A DNA stretch of 64,000 bases, taken from NCBI GenBank assembly GCA_015057005.1, contig SVFF01000007.1:1-64000 (forward strand), written 5' to 3'. How positions within the stretch are numbered: position 1 is the first letter of the stretch; the number at the start of each line of letters is the position of its first letter. Positions 49,052 to 57,050 of the stretch are shown one piece after another. The position numbers and the translations under genes were made by a program. The notes beneath the pieces are model-generated. The model was not told the DNA's origin and did not search any database. It worked only from the letters and a program-made list of their open reading frames with translations. Source of the DNA: Lachnospiraceae bacterium (GTDB taxonomy: Bacteria; Bacillota; Clostridia; Lachnospirales; Lachnospiraceae).

Positions 49052-51787
49052 ATGAAATGGATCACAGAAGGATTTGAGGCTTTTTCACAGGGCCGGATGG
49101 AGAATGGCGGACAGAATCTGTATGTCTCCAAAAAGGGTGTGCTGCAGCGTATTTTCCAGTATGATATCAATCAGGACGGATATCCGGATCTGCTGTTTGC
49201 AAACAGCCAGAGTATGTACGAGAGACCGCCGGTGCATGTTTACGGGGATGTGCTGCATTCTGAGCAGTTTACAGCGTTGCCCTCAAACGGCACCTATGAC
49301 GGTATTTTTGCCGATCTGTTCGGCACCGGCTGCCAGGATCTGGTAATCGCATGCCAGCACAATGGTACCCATTCCGATGTTACGGCGATCATTTATTTTG
49401 GCAATGAAGAGGGACTGTCGGAAAATTACAAACTGGAGCTCCCGGTACCGAATGCAACCTGTGTTGCTGCCGGAGACTTTAATGGAGACGGCAAACAGGA
49501 TCTGGCATTTTTGTCAGGTGGGATTCTGAGGGTATTTTATCATCAGAAAAGCGGTTTCAATCCGGCTGTATTTCAGGAGTATCCTGTGGCTGTGGCGGCA
49601 TTTGCGGCGGCAGATCTGGACGGCGACGGTTATTGTGATATCTGCTTCAAGGCACCCGATGGCCGCGTAGGCGTGATCTTCGGCGGTGCAAATGGTCTGG
49701 ATGCAGAAAATATTGTGTGGGCAGGCGGTGTGCAGAGTGATGTGACTGTGGCGGCAGGCGGTTCCACAGCAGGCTTGATCGCTTCCAGCAGTAAGTGGAG
49801 ACCCTGTGTTGTGACCATTGGCGGCACGCAGTATATTTACTGTATGGAGCAGGAAAAGGCGGTATTTTACTGCTGTCAGAAAGACAGAAGCATTGCTCCC
49901 GGATTTGAACTGATATGTCCCGGTGCAGTATATGCCACAGCAGCCAATCTTACCGGCAGCGGTGCAGAAGATTTGATTTTGACGGTATTTGAGCATAAGG
50001 ATCAGGAGGCCCCTTGCCGTATCTACTTAAATGAAGGTGCGGGAATCTGCGCGGACCGTTATAAGACCGTAAACGTAAAGGGAGCAGTCAGTGCAACCGC
50101 TGCAGATCTGGATGGAAAGGCAGTGATCTTCAGCCGTATCGGCGAGACCCGCTACCAGGAGGTACAGGCACCTATTTTTAAATTGGATGAAGCGGGTGAG
50201 CCTTGTCAGGTAGGAACTGTAATGTGCGGAGACTGTATGAAAATATTGGCAGGACGCCCTTCCGGAAGCGAAAGCAGCGATACCATTGTGGTGCTGAATC
50301 ATAAGATGAACCGCATGACCGGTGCCGAGAATGCTTATATTTATCTGGGAAGTGCAGAGGGATATGACGCTGAACGCAAACTGGAACTGCCCGGACATTC
50401 CTGCGTGGAAGGTATCATGTGCGACTTTACCGACAATGGCAGTGTGGATGTGCTGCTGAGTAATTGCTATGAGGATGATGCAGTCAATGATGAAGGCATG
50501 ACACTTTTTATCAACGATGGTACCGGCGTGTCTCCTGAACGATTTGTAAAGCTGCCCACAGTGCGCGCTCACGGTGCAGCCATTGGTGATTTCAGAAAGT
50601 CCGGCTATCTGGATATTGCTACAGGCGGTTGTGCAAATCAGGAATTCAGGATCTTCCACGGCAGTGAAAAGGGATATTCCCTTGATAATTGCACCAGGAT
50701 CGTGTTCGGTCCCGACAAAGACGATTATAAGATTCCTTTTGGTAAGTGCTATGATGACCTGTTGGCAGAACAGACACCTGAAGGATTAGCTGAGATGAGC
50801 GAGTTTGGTCAGGTGCGCTGGGTGCTGGCAGCTGATTTCAATAATGACGGCTGGTTGGACATTGTAGTTTCCGAGATTTTAGGACCCAGAAGCTTTATCC
50901 TTTGGGGCGGTCCGGAGGGCTTTTCCAAAGATCGCATGACCGCACTGGAGACAGATGGTGTGGCTTATGCAGCGGCTGTGGATCTGAACGGTAACGGCTG
51001 GCTGGATCTGCTGTTGTCCCAGCATATGTCTGTAAAGAAGAGTGTAAGGCAGGAGTCCTACATTACCGTATATTGGGGCGGCCCTAACGGTTACAGCGAG
51101 AATCGCAAGATGCAGCTGCCTGTGACCTGTGCAAATTCCGTCACTGTAGGAGATTACAACGGCAACGGTCTGCTGGATATCTACGCAACCTCTTATAATA
51201 ACGGGCGTACCCGCGACTTGCTTTCCTATTTATATAAGAATGAAGACGGAAAATTCAGCGTAAATAATGTGCAGTATCTGTTCAATCATTCCGGCTGCGG
51301 CTGCGTATCCGGTGACTTCAACGGCGATGGTTACACGGATCTGGCTGTGGCATGCCACAAGGAATACGGCAACCATGAGTCCCATTCCTTTATTTTCTGG
51401 GGCGGTCCCGATGGCCTTTCCGAAGACCGAAAGACTGTGCTGCCCACCGTAGGACCTCACGGAATGTCCACAGTGGATCCCGGAAACATTAAGAACCGCG
51501 GTCCCAAAGAGCATTATTACTCTGTTGTAAAAGAAGTGCCTGCCGGAGAGGTTGTAAGCAGCATTTCCTGGGAGGGCGAGTGCACCTCCACCAGCTGGGT
51601 TGAGCTTGCAGTACGTTGTGCATCCGGCGCAGAAGCAATTGAGAGTGCAGAGTGGATTGGGGTAAATGCAGGAGAGGATATCTCTGACAAGAAATTGTCC
51701 GGATATGTTCAGTATAGAGTAGCCCTGTGTGCTAAGTGTGCTTGCGGTACGCCCAGAATCACGAGCGTGACTGTGATTACAAAGTAG
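49052..51787 (+). CDS. FG-GAP/VCBS-repeat beta-propeller protein
   Basis: 911 residues built from many copies of a calcium-binding-type repeat: DFNGDGKQDLAF, DLDGDGYCDICF, DFNNDGWLDIVV, DLNGNGWLDLLL, DYNGNGLLDIYA and DFNGDGYTDLAV, with strands like YWGGPNGYSENRKMQLP between them. These fold as integrin-like propellers. A signal peptide or anchor would be expected, but the N-terminus (MKWITEGFEAFSQGRMENGG) has none, so it seems cytoplasmic. GAGGAGA precedes ATG. It could bind the carbohydrate handled by the locus or carry lyase activity; both are guesses. Confidence 0.85.
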   Translation: MKWITEGFEAFSQGRMENGGQNLYVSKKGVLQRIFQYDINQDGYPDLLFANSQSMYERPPVHVYGDVLHSEQFTALPSNGTYDGIFADLFGTGCQDLVIACQHNGTHSDVTAIIYFGNEEGLSENYKLELPVPNATCVAAGDFNGDGKQDLAFLSGGILRVFYHQKSGFNPAVFQEYPVAVAAFAAADLDGDGYCDICFKAPDGRVGVIFGGANGLDAENIVWAGGVQSDVTVAAGGSTAGLIASSSKWRPCVVTIGGTQYIYCMEQEKAVFYCCQKDRSIAPGFELICPGAVYATAANLTGSGAEDLILTVFEHKDQEAPCRIYLNEGAGICADRYKTVNVKGAVSATAADLDGKAVIFSRIGETRYQEVQAPIFKLDEAGEPCQVGTVMCGDCMKILAGRPSGSESSDTIVVLNHKMNRMTGAENAYIYLGSAEGYDAERKLELPGHSCVEGIMCDFTDNGSVDVLLSNCYEDDAVNDEGMTLFINDGTGVSPERFVKLPTVRAHGAAIGDFRKSGYLDIATGGCANQEFRIFHGSEKGYSLDNCTRIVFGPDKDDYKIPFGKCYDDLLAEQTPEGLAEMSEFGQVRWVLAADFNNDGWLDIVVSEILGPRSFILWGGPEGFSKDRMTALETDGVAYAAAVDLNGNGWLDLLLSQHMSVKKSVRQESYITVYWGGPNGYSENRKMQLPVTCANSVTVGDYNGNGLLDIYATSYNNGRTRDLLSYLYKNEDGKFSVNNVQYLFNHSGCGCVSGDFNGDGYTDLAVACHKEYGNHESHSFIFWGGPDGLSEDRKTVLPTVGPHGMSTVDPGNIKNRGPKEHYYSVVKEVPAGEVVSSISWEGECTSTSWVELAVRCASGAEAIESAEWIGVNAGEDISDKKLSGYVQYRVALCAKCACGTPRITSVTVITK

Positions 51788-51851
51788 ATGATCGCAAATA
51801 GAAGGCTTACAAAGTACATGATCGCAAATAGAAGGCTTACAAAGTACATGA
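51779..51851 (+). repeat. 30-bp tandem duplication at the end of the FG-GAP gene
   Basis: Two and a third copies of a 30-bp unit (ACAAAGTA, then ATGATCGCAAATAGAAGGCTT), the first including the gene's stop codon. The copies differ by a single base, so the duplication is recent, probably by replication slippage. No function is apparent. Confidence 0.85.
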
Positions 51852-51893
51852 CAACAAAGTTAAAATAGTATCAGTAAATAAGTTGATGAATCA

Positions 51894-51944
51894 AAAAGGT
51901 CACACATTCCAATGGGAAAATCCCGATGGTTTGTGTGACCTTTT
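51894..51944. terminator. Bidirectional terminator between FG-GAP and metallo-beta-lactamase genes
   Basis: AAAAGGTCACACA (51894-51906) pairs with TGTGTGACCTTTT (51932-51944); T tracts appear on both strands. It separates two convergent genes. Confidence 0.88.
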
Positions 51945-51998
51945 GATGTTATCCTTTTTTATGTTGCCCGGCGATATGCGGCAGCATTTGGCGGTGGA

Positions 51999-52817
51999 TT
52001 AAATTTCTACCTGACAGCCGTCGTAGCTTACCTGATAACCGTACTCAGCAACTCTCTGTTCCAGAACATGGTGCAGAGGATTGGCATTGTGGGAGAAATG
52101 GTTGATATACATTATCGTATCGTCACGGAGTGCGCCCATGTCAGCCAGTCTCTCTAAGGCCCGGTTGATGTTGGGGATGCCCATGTGGGTTCCGTCGTCG
52201 GGAATGGGAATATCCACATTGGTGCAGTCCATGGACACCATGTCAAATACGAAGCCGTTTTTCTTGATGAAATCAAATACTTCCTCGTAGAAATAGCCGG
52301 TATCCTGTGCATAGAGGATTGTCTTTTCTCCTTGGATAATGTAGAACACGGCCCCATGGCAAATCATATGTCTGGCGGGCAGGGGAGTGATGGTGTAGCC
52401 GCCGCAGGTAAAGGTCTGGTAAGGTTCGATTACTGTGGCATTTACGTTTTCGGAAAAACCGCCTACTTTCTCTATCATGTCGTATGCTTCCCGGCAGCAG
52501 TAAACCTGCAATGTGTTGGCACGCATGTCATGGGCAAAGCAATCGGTGCGCATCAGGAATTCTTCCGGGTAGAAGTGATCTGTATGGGTGTGGGTGATCA
52601 GCAGATATTTAATGGTATCACCCTCGATGCCATTCTGCAGGAAATGATAATAGGTATCTGCAGGCAGATCCAGCAGCAGGTCATCATTTATAAGGGCCTG
52701 GGAGCGGGTGCGGATGTTTCGTCCTCCCAGCTTTCTGGCCTCCTGACAATGTTTGCAGTTACAGAAGACTGCCGGAAAGCCTTCGGCTGCCGCAGTTCCT
52801 AAAAAAGTAAATCTCAT
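51999..52817 (-). CDS. PhnP-like metallo-beta-lactamase-fold hydrolase
   Basis: 272 residues from ATG 52817 (AAAGGATACATCTT upstream). The metallo-hydrolase motif THTHTDH is present at about 80, with further His/Asp ligands in PARHMICHGAV, YAQDTGYF and YINHFSHNANP. An N-terminal CNCKHCQEAR block binds a structural zinc, as in PhnP-type cyclic phosphodiesterases. It is the last gene of the minus-strand dehydrogenase group. The substrate is unknown; a cyclic phosphate or a lactone in the sugar pathway is possible. Confidence 0.82.
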   Translation of the reverse strand: MRFTFLGTAAAEGFPAVFCNCKHCQEARKLGGRNIRTRSQALINDDLLLDLPADTYYHFLQNGIEGDTIKYLLITHTHTDHFYPEEFLMRTDCFAHDMRANTLQVYCCREAYDMIEKVGGFSENVNATVIEPYQTFTCGGYTITPLPARHMICHGAVFYIIQGEKTILYAQDTGYFYEEVFDFIKKNGFVFDMVSMDCTNVDIPIPDDGTHMGIPNINRALERLADMGALRDDTIMYINHFSHNANPLHHVLEQRVAEYGYQVSYDGCQVEI

Positions 52818-52881
52818 AAGATGTATCCTTTCCAATCTGAATCAGATCTGCATCAAATCTGATTCGGGCACAGAGGGAACA

Positions 52882-53724
52882 TTACGCTTCGATCCACTGG
52901 CCGTCAAAGTCCTGTGCTTTCAAAAGTGCATCTCTGAAACGCATAACCTCCAGGGTCTGTGCACCATCAAAAGGCAGAACACCTGTCTCAAAGAAGCGCA
53001 GGATGTCGGTCATCAGGTTTTTAAAGAAGTCTGACTGAATGGGCTTCTGGGTATCAATACCATCTTCAGTAACGCCTTCAATGCAGTAGGCGGCACCGGG
53101 AGCAAAAATGATGGTAGCGGTCTTGCCGGAAACAGTCTTGGCACGGCAGATGCGCTGGTTACCCTGGCATTCTACTTTTACCGAAGCTACCGGATCAGCC
53201 AGCAGTACTACGGTCATCTCTACCAGATGTACGGAGTATTCTTCAAAACTGCGGCCGGCACCGGAAATGATCAGGTTATCAGCGCCTTTGAGGGCATCCA
53301 GTTCATCTGCGTATCTGAGAGCGGAGGTGCTGAAGAAAGGGGTGTTGTATTCTGCAGCAATGCGGAAGATCTCTTTTGCTTCCTCAGAGTTGGGAGCAAA
53401 GGTCTTGTCAATGTAGGTGCGCTTGCCGTAGGTGAGTACTTCTCTGGCATAAGGCAGATGTTTCTCAGGATCGGAGGGAGCCAGGATTACGATCACATCA
53501 CTCTTTTCGCAAAGCTCTGCCAGAGTATCACACTTGGCAGCCCCCATCTTGGCACACCACTCATCGGTGCTTACACCGTCCAGAGGAGAAACATCCAGTT
53601 CGGCCCAAGCATAAGCTAATTCATAATCAGTACCGGCAGCAGCATTCATCTCACGGAACCATCCGGGATAGTTGTTGGCATGCCACTCGCTGATATAATA
53701 GTCTACAAATCCAACTTTTTTCAT
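52882..53724 (-). CDS. Gfo/Idh/MocA-type oxidoreductase, short form
   Basis: 280 residues. The N-terminus is Rossmann-like (MKKVGFVDYYISEWHANNYP, glycine motif degenerate), then SDVIVILAPSDPEKHLPYAR and TYIDKTFAPNSEEA, the position of the EKP motif with DKT instead. The C-terminal domain (KTVSGKTATIIFAPGAAYC) completes the Gfo/Idh/MocA plan. The altered nucleotide motif suggests changed cofactor use. AAGAAAGG precedes ATG 53724. It lies downstream of the full-length dehydrogenase and the two probably act in one sugar-derivative pathway. Confidence 0.75.
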   Translation of the reverse strand: MKKVGFVDYYISEWHANNYPGWFREMNAAAGTDYELAYAWAELDVSPLDGVSTDEWCAKMGAAKCDTLAELCEKSDVIVILAPSDPEKHLPYAREVLTYGKRTYIDKTFAPNSEEAKEIFRIAAEYNTPFFSTSALRYADELDALKGADNLIISGAGRSFEEYSVHLVEMTVVLLADPVASVKVECQGNQRICRAKTVSGKTATIIFAPGAAYCIEGVTEDGIDTQKPIQSDFFKNLMTDILRFFETGVLPFDGAQTLEVMRFRDALLKAQDFDGQWIEA

Positions 53725-53755
53725 AATATTATGCCTTTCTTAAAAGTTTCAATAT

Positions 53756-53800
53756 GATAATTGCTGTTATGATAATTTCTGTTACGATAATTTCTGTTAT
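53756..53800 (-). repeat. Three tandem 15-bp repeats upstream of the short dehydrogenase gene
   Basis: GATAATTGCTGTTAT, GATAATTTCTGTTAC and GATAATTTCTGTTAT follow each other without gaps, 32 bases before the start of the 53724 gene, on the promoter side. Repeats of this phase (about 1.5 helical turns) could be binding sites for a regulator; slippage is the simple alternative. Confidence 0.75.
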
Positions 53801-53805
53801 GATAC

Positions 53806-53837
53806 GGCGCACATCCGGATATGCCGGGATGTGCGCC
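53806..53837. other. GC-rich intergenic hairpin
   Basis: GGCGCACATCC pairs with GGATGTGCGCC (11 bp). T-rich sequence follows only on the plus strand, while both flanking genes are on the minus strand. It may therefore stabilise or attenuate the dehydrogenase message rather than end it. Confidence 0.6.
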
Positions 53838-53855
53838 TTTGTTTACGAATGATTA

Positions 53856-54923
53856 TTACAGGGCAATTTCCTGATGCTTTTCAGCAGATACATACAGACC
53901 ATCCAGCAGCTTTGCACTTTCCAGAATGTTCTCAATGTTGTTGCGGTCTTTGATACCGGTCTTGATGGACTCTACGAAAGCCCGGTTCTCGCACAGGTAC
54001 TGATCGGGAATATCGTACTCGGGAGCAATCGTCTCCAGGGTGTCGCCTCTGTAAATCTCGAACTTGCCGCCGTAAGTAAGTCTTGCACCACACTTGTCGC
54101 CCAGGAAGTCGATGAACATGTCGTGCTGATTGATATTCTGTGCCCAAGCGCCGTTGAAGGAGATGCTTGCCTTGTCGGTACGGATGTGGCCGGAGATGAA
54201 GTCATCTACGTCATTGGTACCGTTCTCGATGTCAGCGGTATCCTCAGCCCACATGCCGGTATATTTGTAGGACTTCATATCCTTTGCCATCTCACAGTAA
54301 GCGTCACAGGTCAGGGTCTTTAATTTAGCGCCGCCAAGGATGTACAGGATCAGATCCAGGAAGTGTACGCCCCAGTCAATGAGAACGCCGCCGCCGGACT
54401 GGGATTTGGTGGTGAAAGCACCGCCAAGGCCGGGGATGGAACGGAAGGAACGGAAGGAGCAGTATACATGGTAAATGTTACCGAACTCGCCGTTGCGGTT
54501 CATTTCTTCCAGCATTTCAACAGATTTGTTGTAACGGTTGCAGACACCGATGTTTAACATCTTGCCCTGCTTTTCAGCTTCTTCTGCCATCTCGCAGGAG
54601 AGTGCATAGTTAACGGTGATGGGCTTCTCACAGAACACATGCTTGCCTGCCTTGAGCGCATCCATGGTCACGGTGTAGTGAGCGTAGTTGGGGGTCAGTA
54701 CGTATACAGCATCTACTTCGGGATCAGCCAGAGCAACCTTATAATCAGTGATCACTTCGCCGATCAGGTCACCGTAGGTCTCCTTCATAAGTGCTGCCTT
54801 TTCTTCGATCAGATCGCAGGCATACTTGATAAACACGTTGTCCATCTGAGCGAAAGCGGGGAAATGAGCATTTTTAGCGATACGTCCGCAGCCGATGACT
54901 GCAATAACAGTTTTGTTTTCCAT
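53856..54923 (-). CDS. Gfo/Idh/MocA family NAD(P)-dependent dehydrogenase
   Basis: 355 residues, full family length. Rossmann motif AVIGCGRIAKNAHFPAF, then VYVLTPNYAHYTVTMDALKAGKHVFCEKPIT with the catalytic-region EKP, the substrate-domain GGGVLIDWGVHFLDL (Asp/His pair) and a C-terminal beta sheet. These oxidise or reduce sugars and inositols at a secondary alcohol. It is the first gene of the minus-strand group and divergent from an AraC regulator that probably controls it. AGAGAGG precedes ATG 54923. Confidence 0.92.
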   Translation of the reverse strand: MENKTVIAVIGCGRIAKNAHFPAFAQMDNVFIKYACDLIEEKAALMKETYGDLIGEVITDYKVALADPEVDAVYVLTPNYAHYTVTMDALKAGKHVFCEKPITVNYALSCEMAEEAEKQGKMLNIGVCNRYNKSVEMLEEMNRNGEFGNIYHVYCSFRSFRSIPGLGGAFTTKSQSGGGVLIDWGVHFLDLILYILGGAKLKTLTCDAYCEMAKDMKSYKYTGMWAEDTADIENGTNDVDDFISGHIRTDKASISFNGAWAQNINQHDMFIDFLGDKCGARLTYGGKFEIYRGDTLETIAPEYDIPDQYLCENRAFVESIKTGIKDRNNIENILESAKLLDGLYVSAEKHQEIAL

Positions 54924-55054
54924 TTTTTTACCTCTCTGTAAGTTATGTAAGATTGATGGTTACAAGTAACTGATTATATTATAACCCCGTTGCTGCAGAT
55001 TGGAAATACTATTCTTTGGTGAAAAAGATGTTATTTTTTAAGATTATGTGAGAA

Positions 55055-55086
55055 AAAACCACTTTTTCATGTGAAAAAGTGGTTTT
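55055..55086. other. 15-bp perfect inverted repeat between divergent genes
   Basis: AAAACCACTTTTTCA pairs exactly with TGAAAAAGTGGTTTT, separated by TG. It stands between the divergent dehydrogenase and AraC genes, directly upstream of the AraC promoter, so it is either an operator or an insulating terminator. Confidence 0.7.
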
Positions 55087-55089
55087 GAA

Positions 55090-55118
55090 TTGACATTGAC
55101 AGGGGGCGCAGATACAAT
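55090..55118 (+). promoter_or_regulatory. Promoter of the AraC-family regulator gene
   Basis: -35 TTGACA (55090-55095), exactly 17 bases, -10 TACAAT (55113-55118). It is very close to the sigma-A consensus. Confidence 0.8.
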
Positions 55119-55171
55119 GAACAGACAAAGGAACTTGCCCGTAAAGGATATAAAAAGTGAGGAAGCGGATT

Positions 55172-56050
55172 ATGCAGGAACAAAATTATCATCTTAACAA
55201 TGTCTATTTTAAGGAACCACTGCAATACGACGGTATTTCGGTATATCAGATCGGCAGAATGTACTGCAAGGCTGATACGGTGATCAGTGCTCATGTACAT
55301 ACCGATCTTTATGAACTTACGATTGTTACCAACGGAGGCGGTCAGATCATCACAAACGGTGTGGCCACTGCCGTAAAGCGCGGAGATATCTATTTGTCCA
55401 TGCCCTGTGATACCCATGAGATCCGCTCCGACGGAGAGGAAGCCTTGAAGTATGATTTCTTTGCCTTTACCTGCGAGAATGAAGCCTTTAAGCAGGAACT
55501 GGAACATATTATGGAGCACTATTACTCCCCGGCCAACCGGGTGTTTCAGGATGAGAGAGTACGCCAGATGACCGGTGATGCGATTGCCGAACTGAACGGA
55601 GACAGAATTTTTTCGGAGGAACTGCTGGCAGCTTTATTCCGCCAGATCGTAATATATACTATCCGGGGCTTTCGTCAGATTGCACCGGATAAGCAGTTGG
55701 ATACAGTGACTTCAGCAGAGGTGTTATGCTACAGATTGATGAATTATATTGATACCCATGTGTATTCCATGAAAAATCTGGAGGAGCTTTCCGGGATTAC
55801 AGGCTATAGTTATGGTTATCTTTCAGCCCTGTTTAAAAAGACCACCTCCCAGACCTTGGCACACTATTATTATGAAAAGAAGCTGGATGTGGCAAGGCTT
55901 TTGATCCTTGAGGAACGCTTTACGGTCACGGAGATATCGGAGATGCTCAATTATGCTTCCGTATATTCCTTCAGCAAGGCATTTGGCAAGCGTTTCGGGG
56001 CCTCGCCCAGAATATATCGGAGTGGAAATGGAAACGCAAAAAAGCGTTGA
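55172..56050 (+). CDS. AraC-family transcriptional regulator
   Basis: 292 residues from ATG 55172 (GAGGAAG upstream). The N-terminal 110 residues are a cupin-type sensor (VISAHVHTDLYELTIVTNGG ... GDIYLSMPCDTHEI). The C-terminal 100 hold two helix-turn-helix units of the AraC type (MKNLEELSGITGYSYGYLSA, then VTEISEMLNYASVYSFSKAF and GASPRIYR). It most likely senses a sugar and controls the divergent dehydrogenase and metallo-hydrolase genes. Confidence 0.93.
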   Translation: MQEQNYHLNNVYFKEPLQYDGISVYQIGRMYCKADTVISAHVHTDLYELTIVTNGGGQIITNGVATAVKRGDIYLSMPCDTHEIRSDGEEALKYDFFAFTCENEAFKQELEHIMEHYYSPANRVFQDERVRQMTGDAIAELNGDRIFSEELLAALFRQIVIYTIRGFRQIAPDKQLDTVTSAEVLCYRLMNYIDTHVYSMKNLEELSGITGYSYGYLSALFKKTTSQTLAHYYYEKKLDVARLLILEERFTVTEISEMLNYASVYSFSKAFGKRFGASPRIYRSGNGNAKKR

Positions 56051-56155
56051 AACTATTGACTTTTTTACGATAAAGTGATACCTTATATTTCAAATGTTAA
56101 GAAGACGTTAATATCTCTTTATGAAATCTTTATGTAAATTTTACAGGAGCCTGAT

Positions 56156-56527
56156 ATGATATTTCATTCTCTGACAGAGAGTAAGCGGGAACGCAGCACA
56201 GTTTCCGCAGAATTTAAAACTGCAAAGCCCATCGGCGTGGTGAGGTTGGGCAGTGAATGTTTCTTCTTCCGCCGTTGGTTTAAAATTTATTATGTGGCAT
56301 ATGAGGAAATGACCAGATGTTTCCGAAGAGTCTTGCTGATCCCCGTGGCAGGCGGAAAGAAAAACATGAGACTGGAGACCCTGGTGATTGCAGACAAAAA
56401 GGGTGAGCTTGCCCAGATCCAGATACCCGGAGCTGATGCTGCCAGAGCCTTATTGGAAGAAATAAAGGCAAAGGCGCCTCATGCCGATTTTACATGTCCC
56501 GATAAGACAGAGGAGGGATCCCGTTAA
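56156..56527 (+). CDS. Hypothetical protein, 123 residues
   Basis: AGGAGCCTGAT precedes ATG 56156. It is a soluble, basic, beta-rich domain (IGVVRLGSECFFFRRWFKIY ... RLETLVIADKKGELAQIQIP), possibly PH-like, ending in a helix. Family unknown. It is followed two bases later by the next gene, so they form a pair. It lies outside the sugar locus by strand and promoter. Confidence 0.7.
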   Translation: MIFHSLTESKRERSTVSAEFKTAKPIGVVRLGSECFFFRRWFKIYYVAYEEMTRCFRRVLLIPVAGGKKNMRLETLVIADKKGELAQIQIPGADAARALLEEIKAKAPHADFTCPDKTEEGSR

Positions 56528-56529
56528 TT

Positions 56530-57024
56530 ATGAATGTACAAGAAGCTTTAGAGAAATTGCTTCCTTCTTTCAGACGTTATTATAATGTGAAGACAGAAGA
56601 TGTGGCAGAACCTTTTGCCGCAGAGGCAGTTTTCCAATCCCATAATGAGCAGTATTTTCTGATCAAGAGTGCCCGGATCTCCGAGGCCAACTCCAATGAG
56701 TTTGCATACTTTTATACTGCTGATTCCCTGAACGCAGAAGAATTAAAGGAGCTGGACCGGTGCGCATGGGAGCGTGGTACAGAGAATGTTCAGCCCAATT
56801 ACTATCATAGAAGTACCGATGTGGCGCTGATCATTCTTGCCGAAAAAATCGACGAAGAAGCAAAGAAGCTGATGAAGAAACTCAATCATTCCAAGAGTTA
56901 TCAGTTCGGCCTTCAGGGCTACAGTAATTACCGTTTGGTTGCATTAGAGCTTTCTACCGGAAAGGTGTTCCACAACCGCCAGGGACAAAATCTGAAGAAG
57001 CTCGTTGGCAATATAATAAAATAA
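56530..57024 (+). CDS. Hypothetical protein, 164 residues
   Basis: A soluble mixed alpha/beta protein (FAAEAVFQSHNEQYFLIKSA ... VALIILAEKIDEEAKKLMKK, and a basic C-terminus). GGAGGG lies 13 bases before ATG. It is 26 bases upstream of the CstA-type gene on the same strand and likely co-transcribed. No family is recognised. Confidence 0.72.
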   Translation: MNVQEALEKLLPSFRRYYNVKTEDVAEPFAAEAVFQSHNEQYFLIKSARISEANSNEFAYFYTADSLNAEELKELDRCAWERGTENVQPNYYHRSTDVALIILAEKIDEEAKKLMKKLNHSKSYQFGLQGYSNYRLVALELSTGKVFHNRQGQNLKKLVGNIIK

Positions 57025-57050
57025 TCTTACATTAAGAAAGGGAGAAGAAT

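Noticed and set aside
50027..50659. 210-codon minus-strand frame inside the FG-GAP gene
   Set aside because: The repeat periodicity (DxNGDGxxDL) belongs to the plus frame; the antisense frame only mirrors it.
52185..52802. 205-codon plus-strand frame opposite the metallo-beta-lactamase gene
   Set aside because: The minus strand carries the metal motif THTHTDH and a ribosome site; the plus frame has neither.
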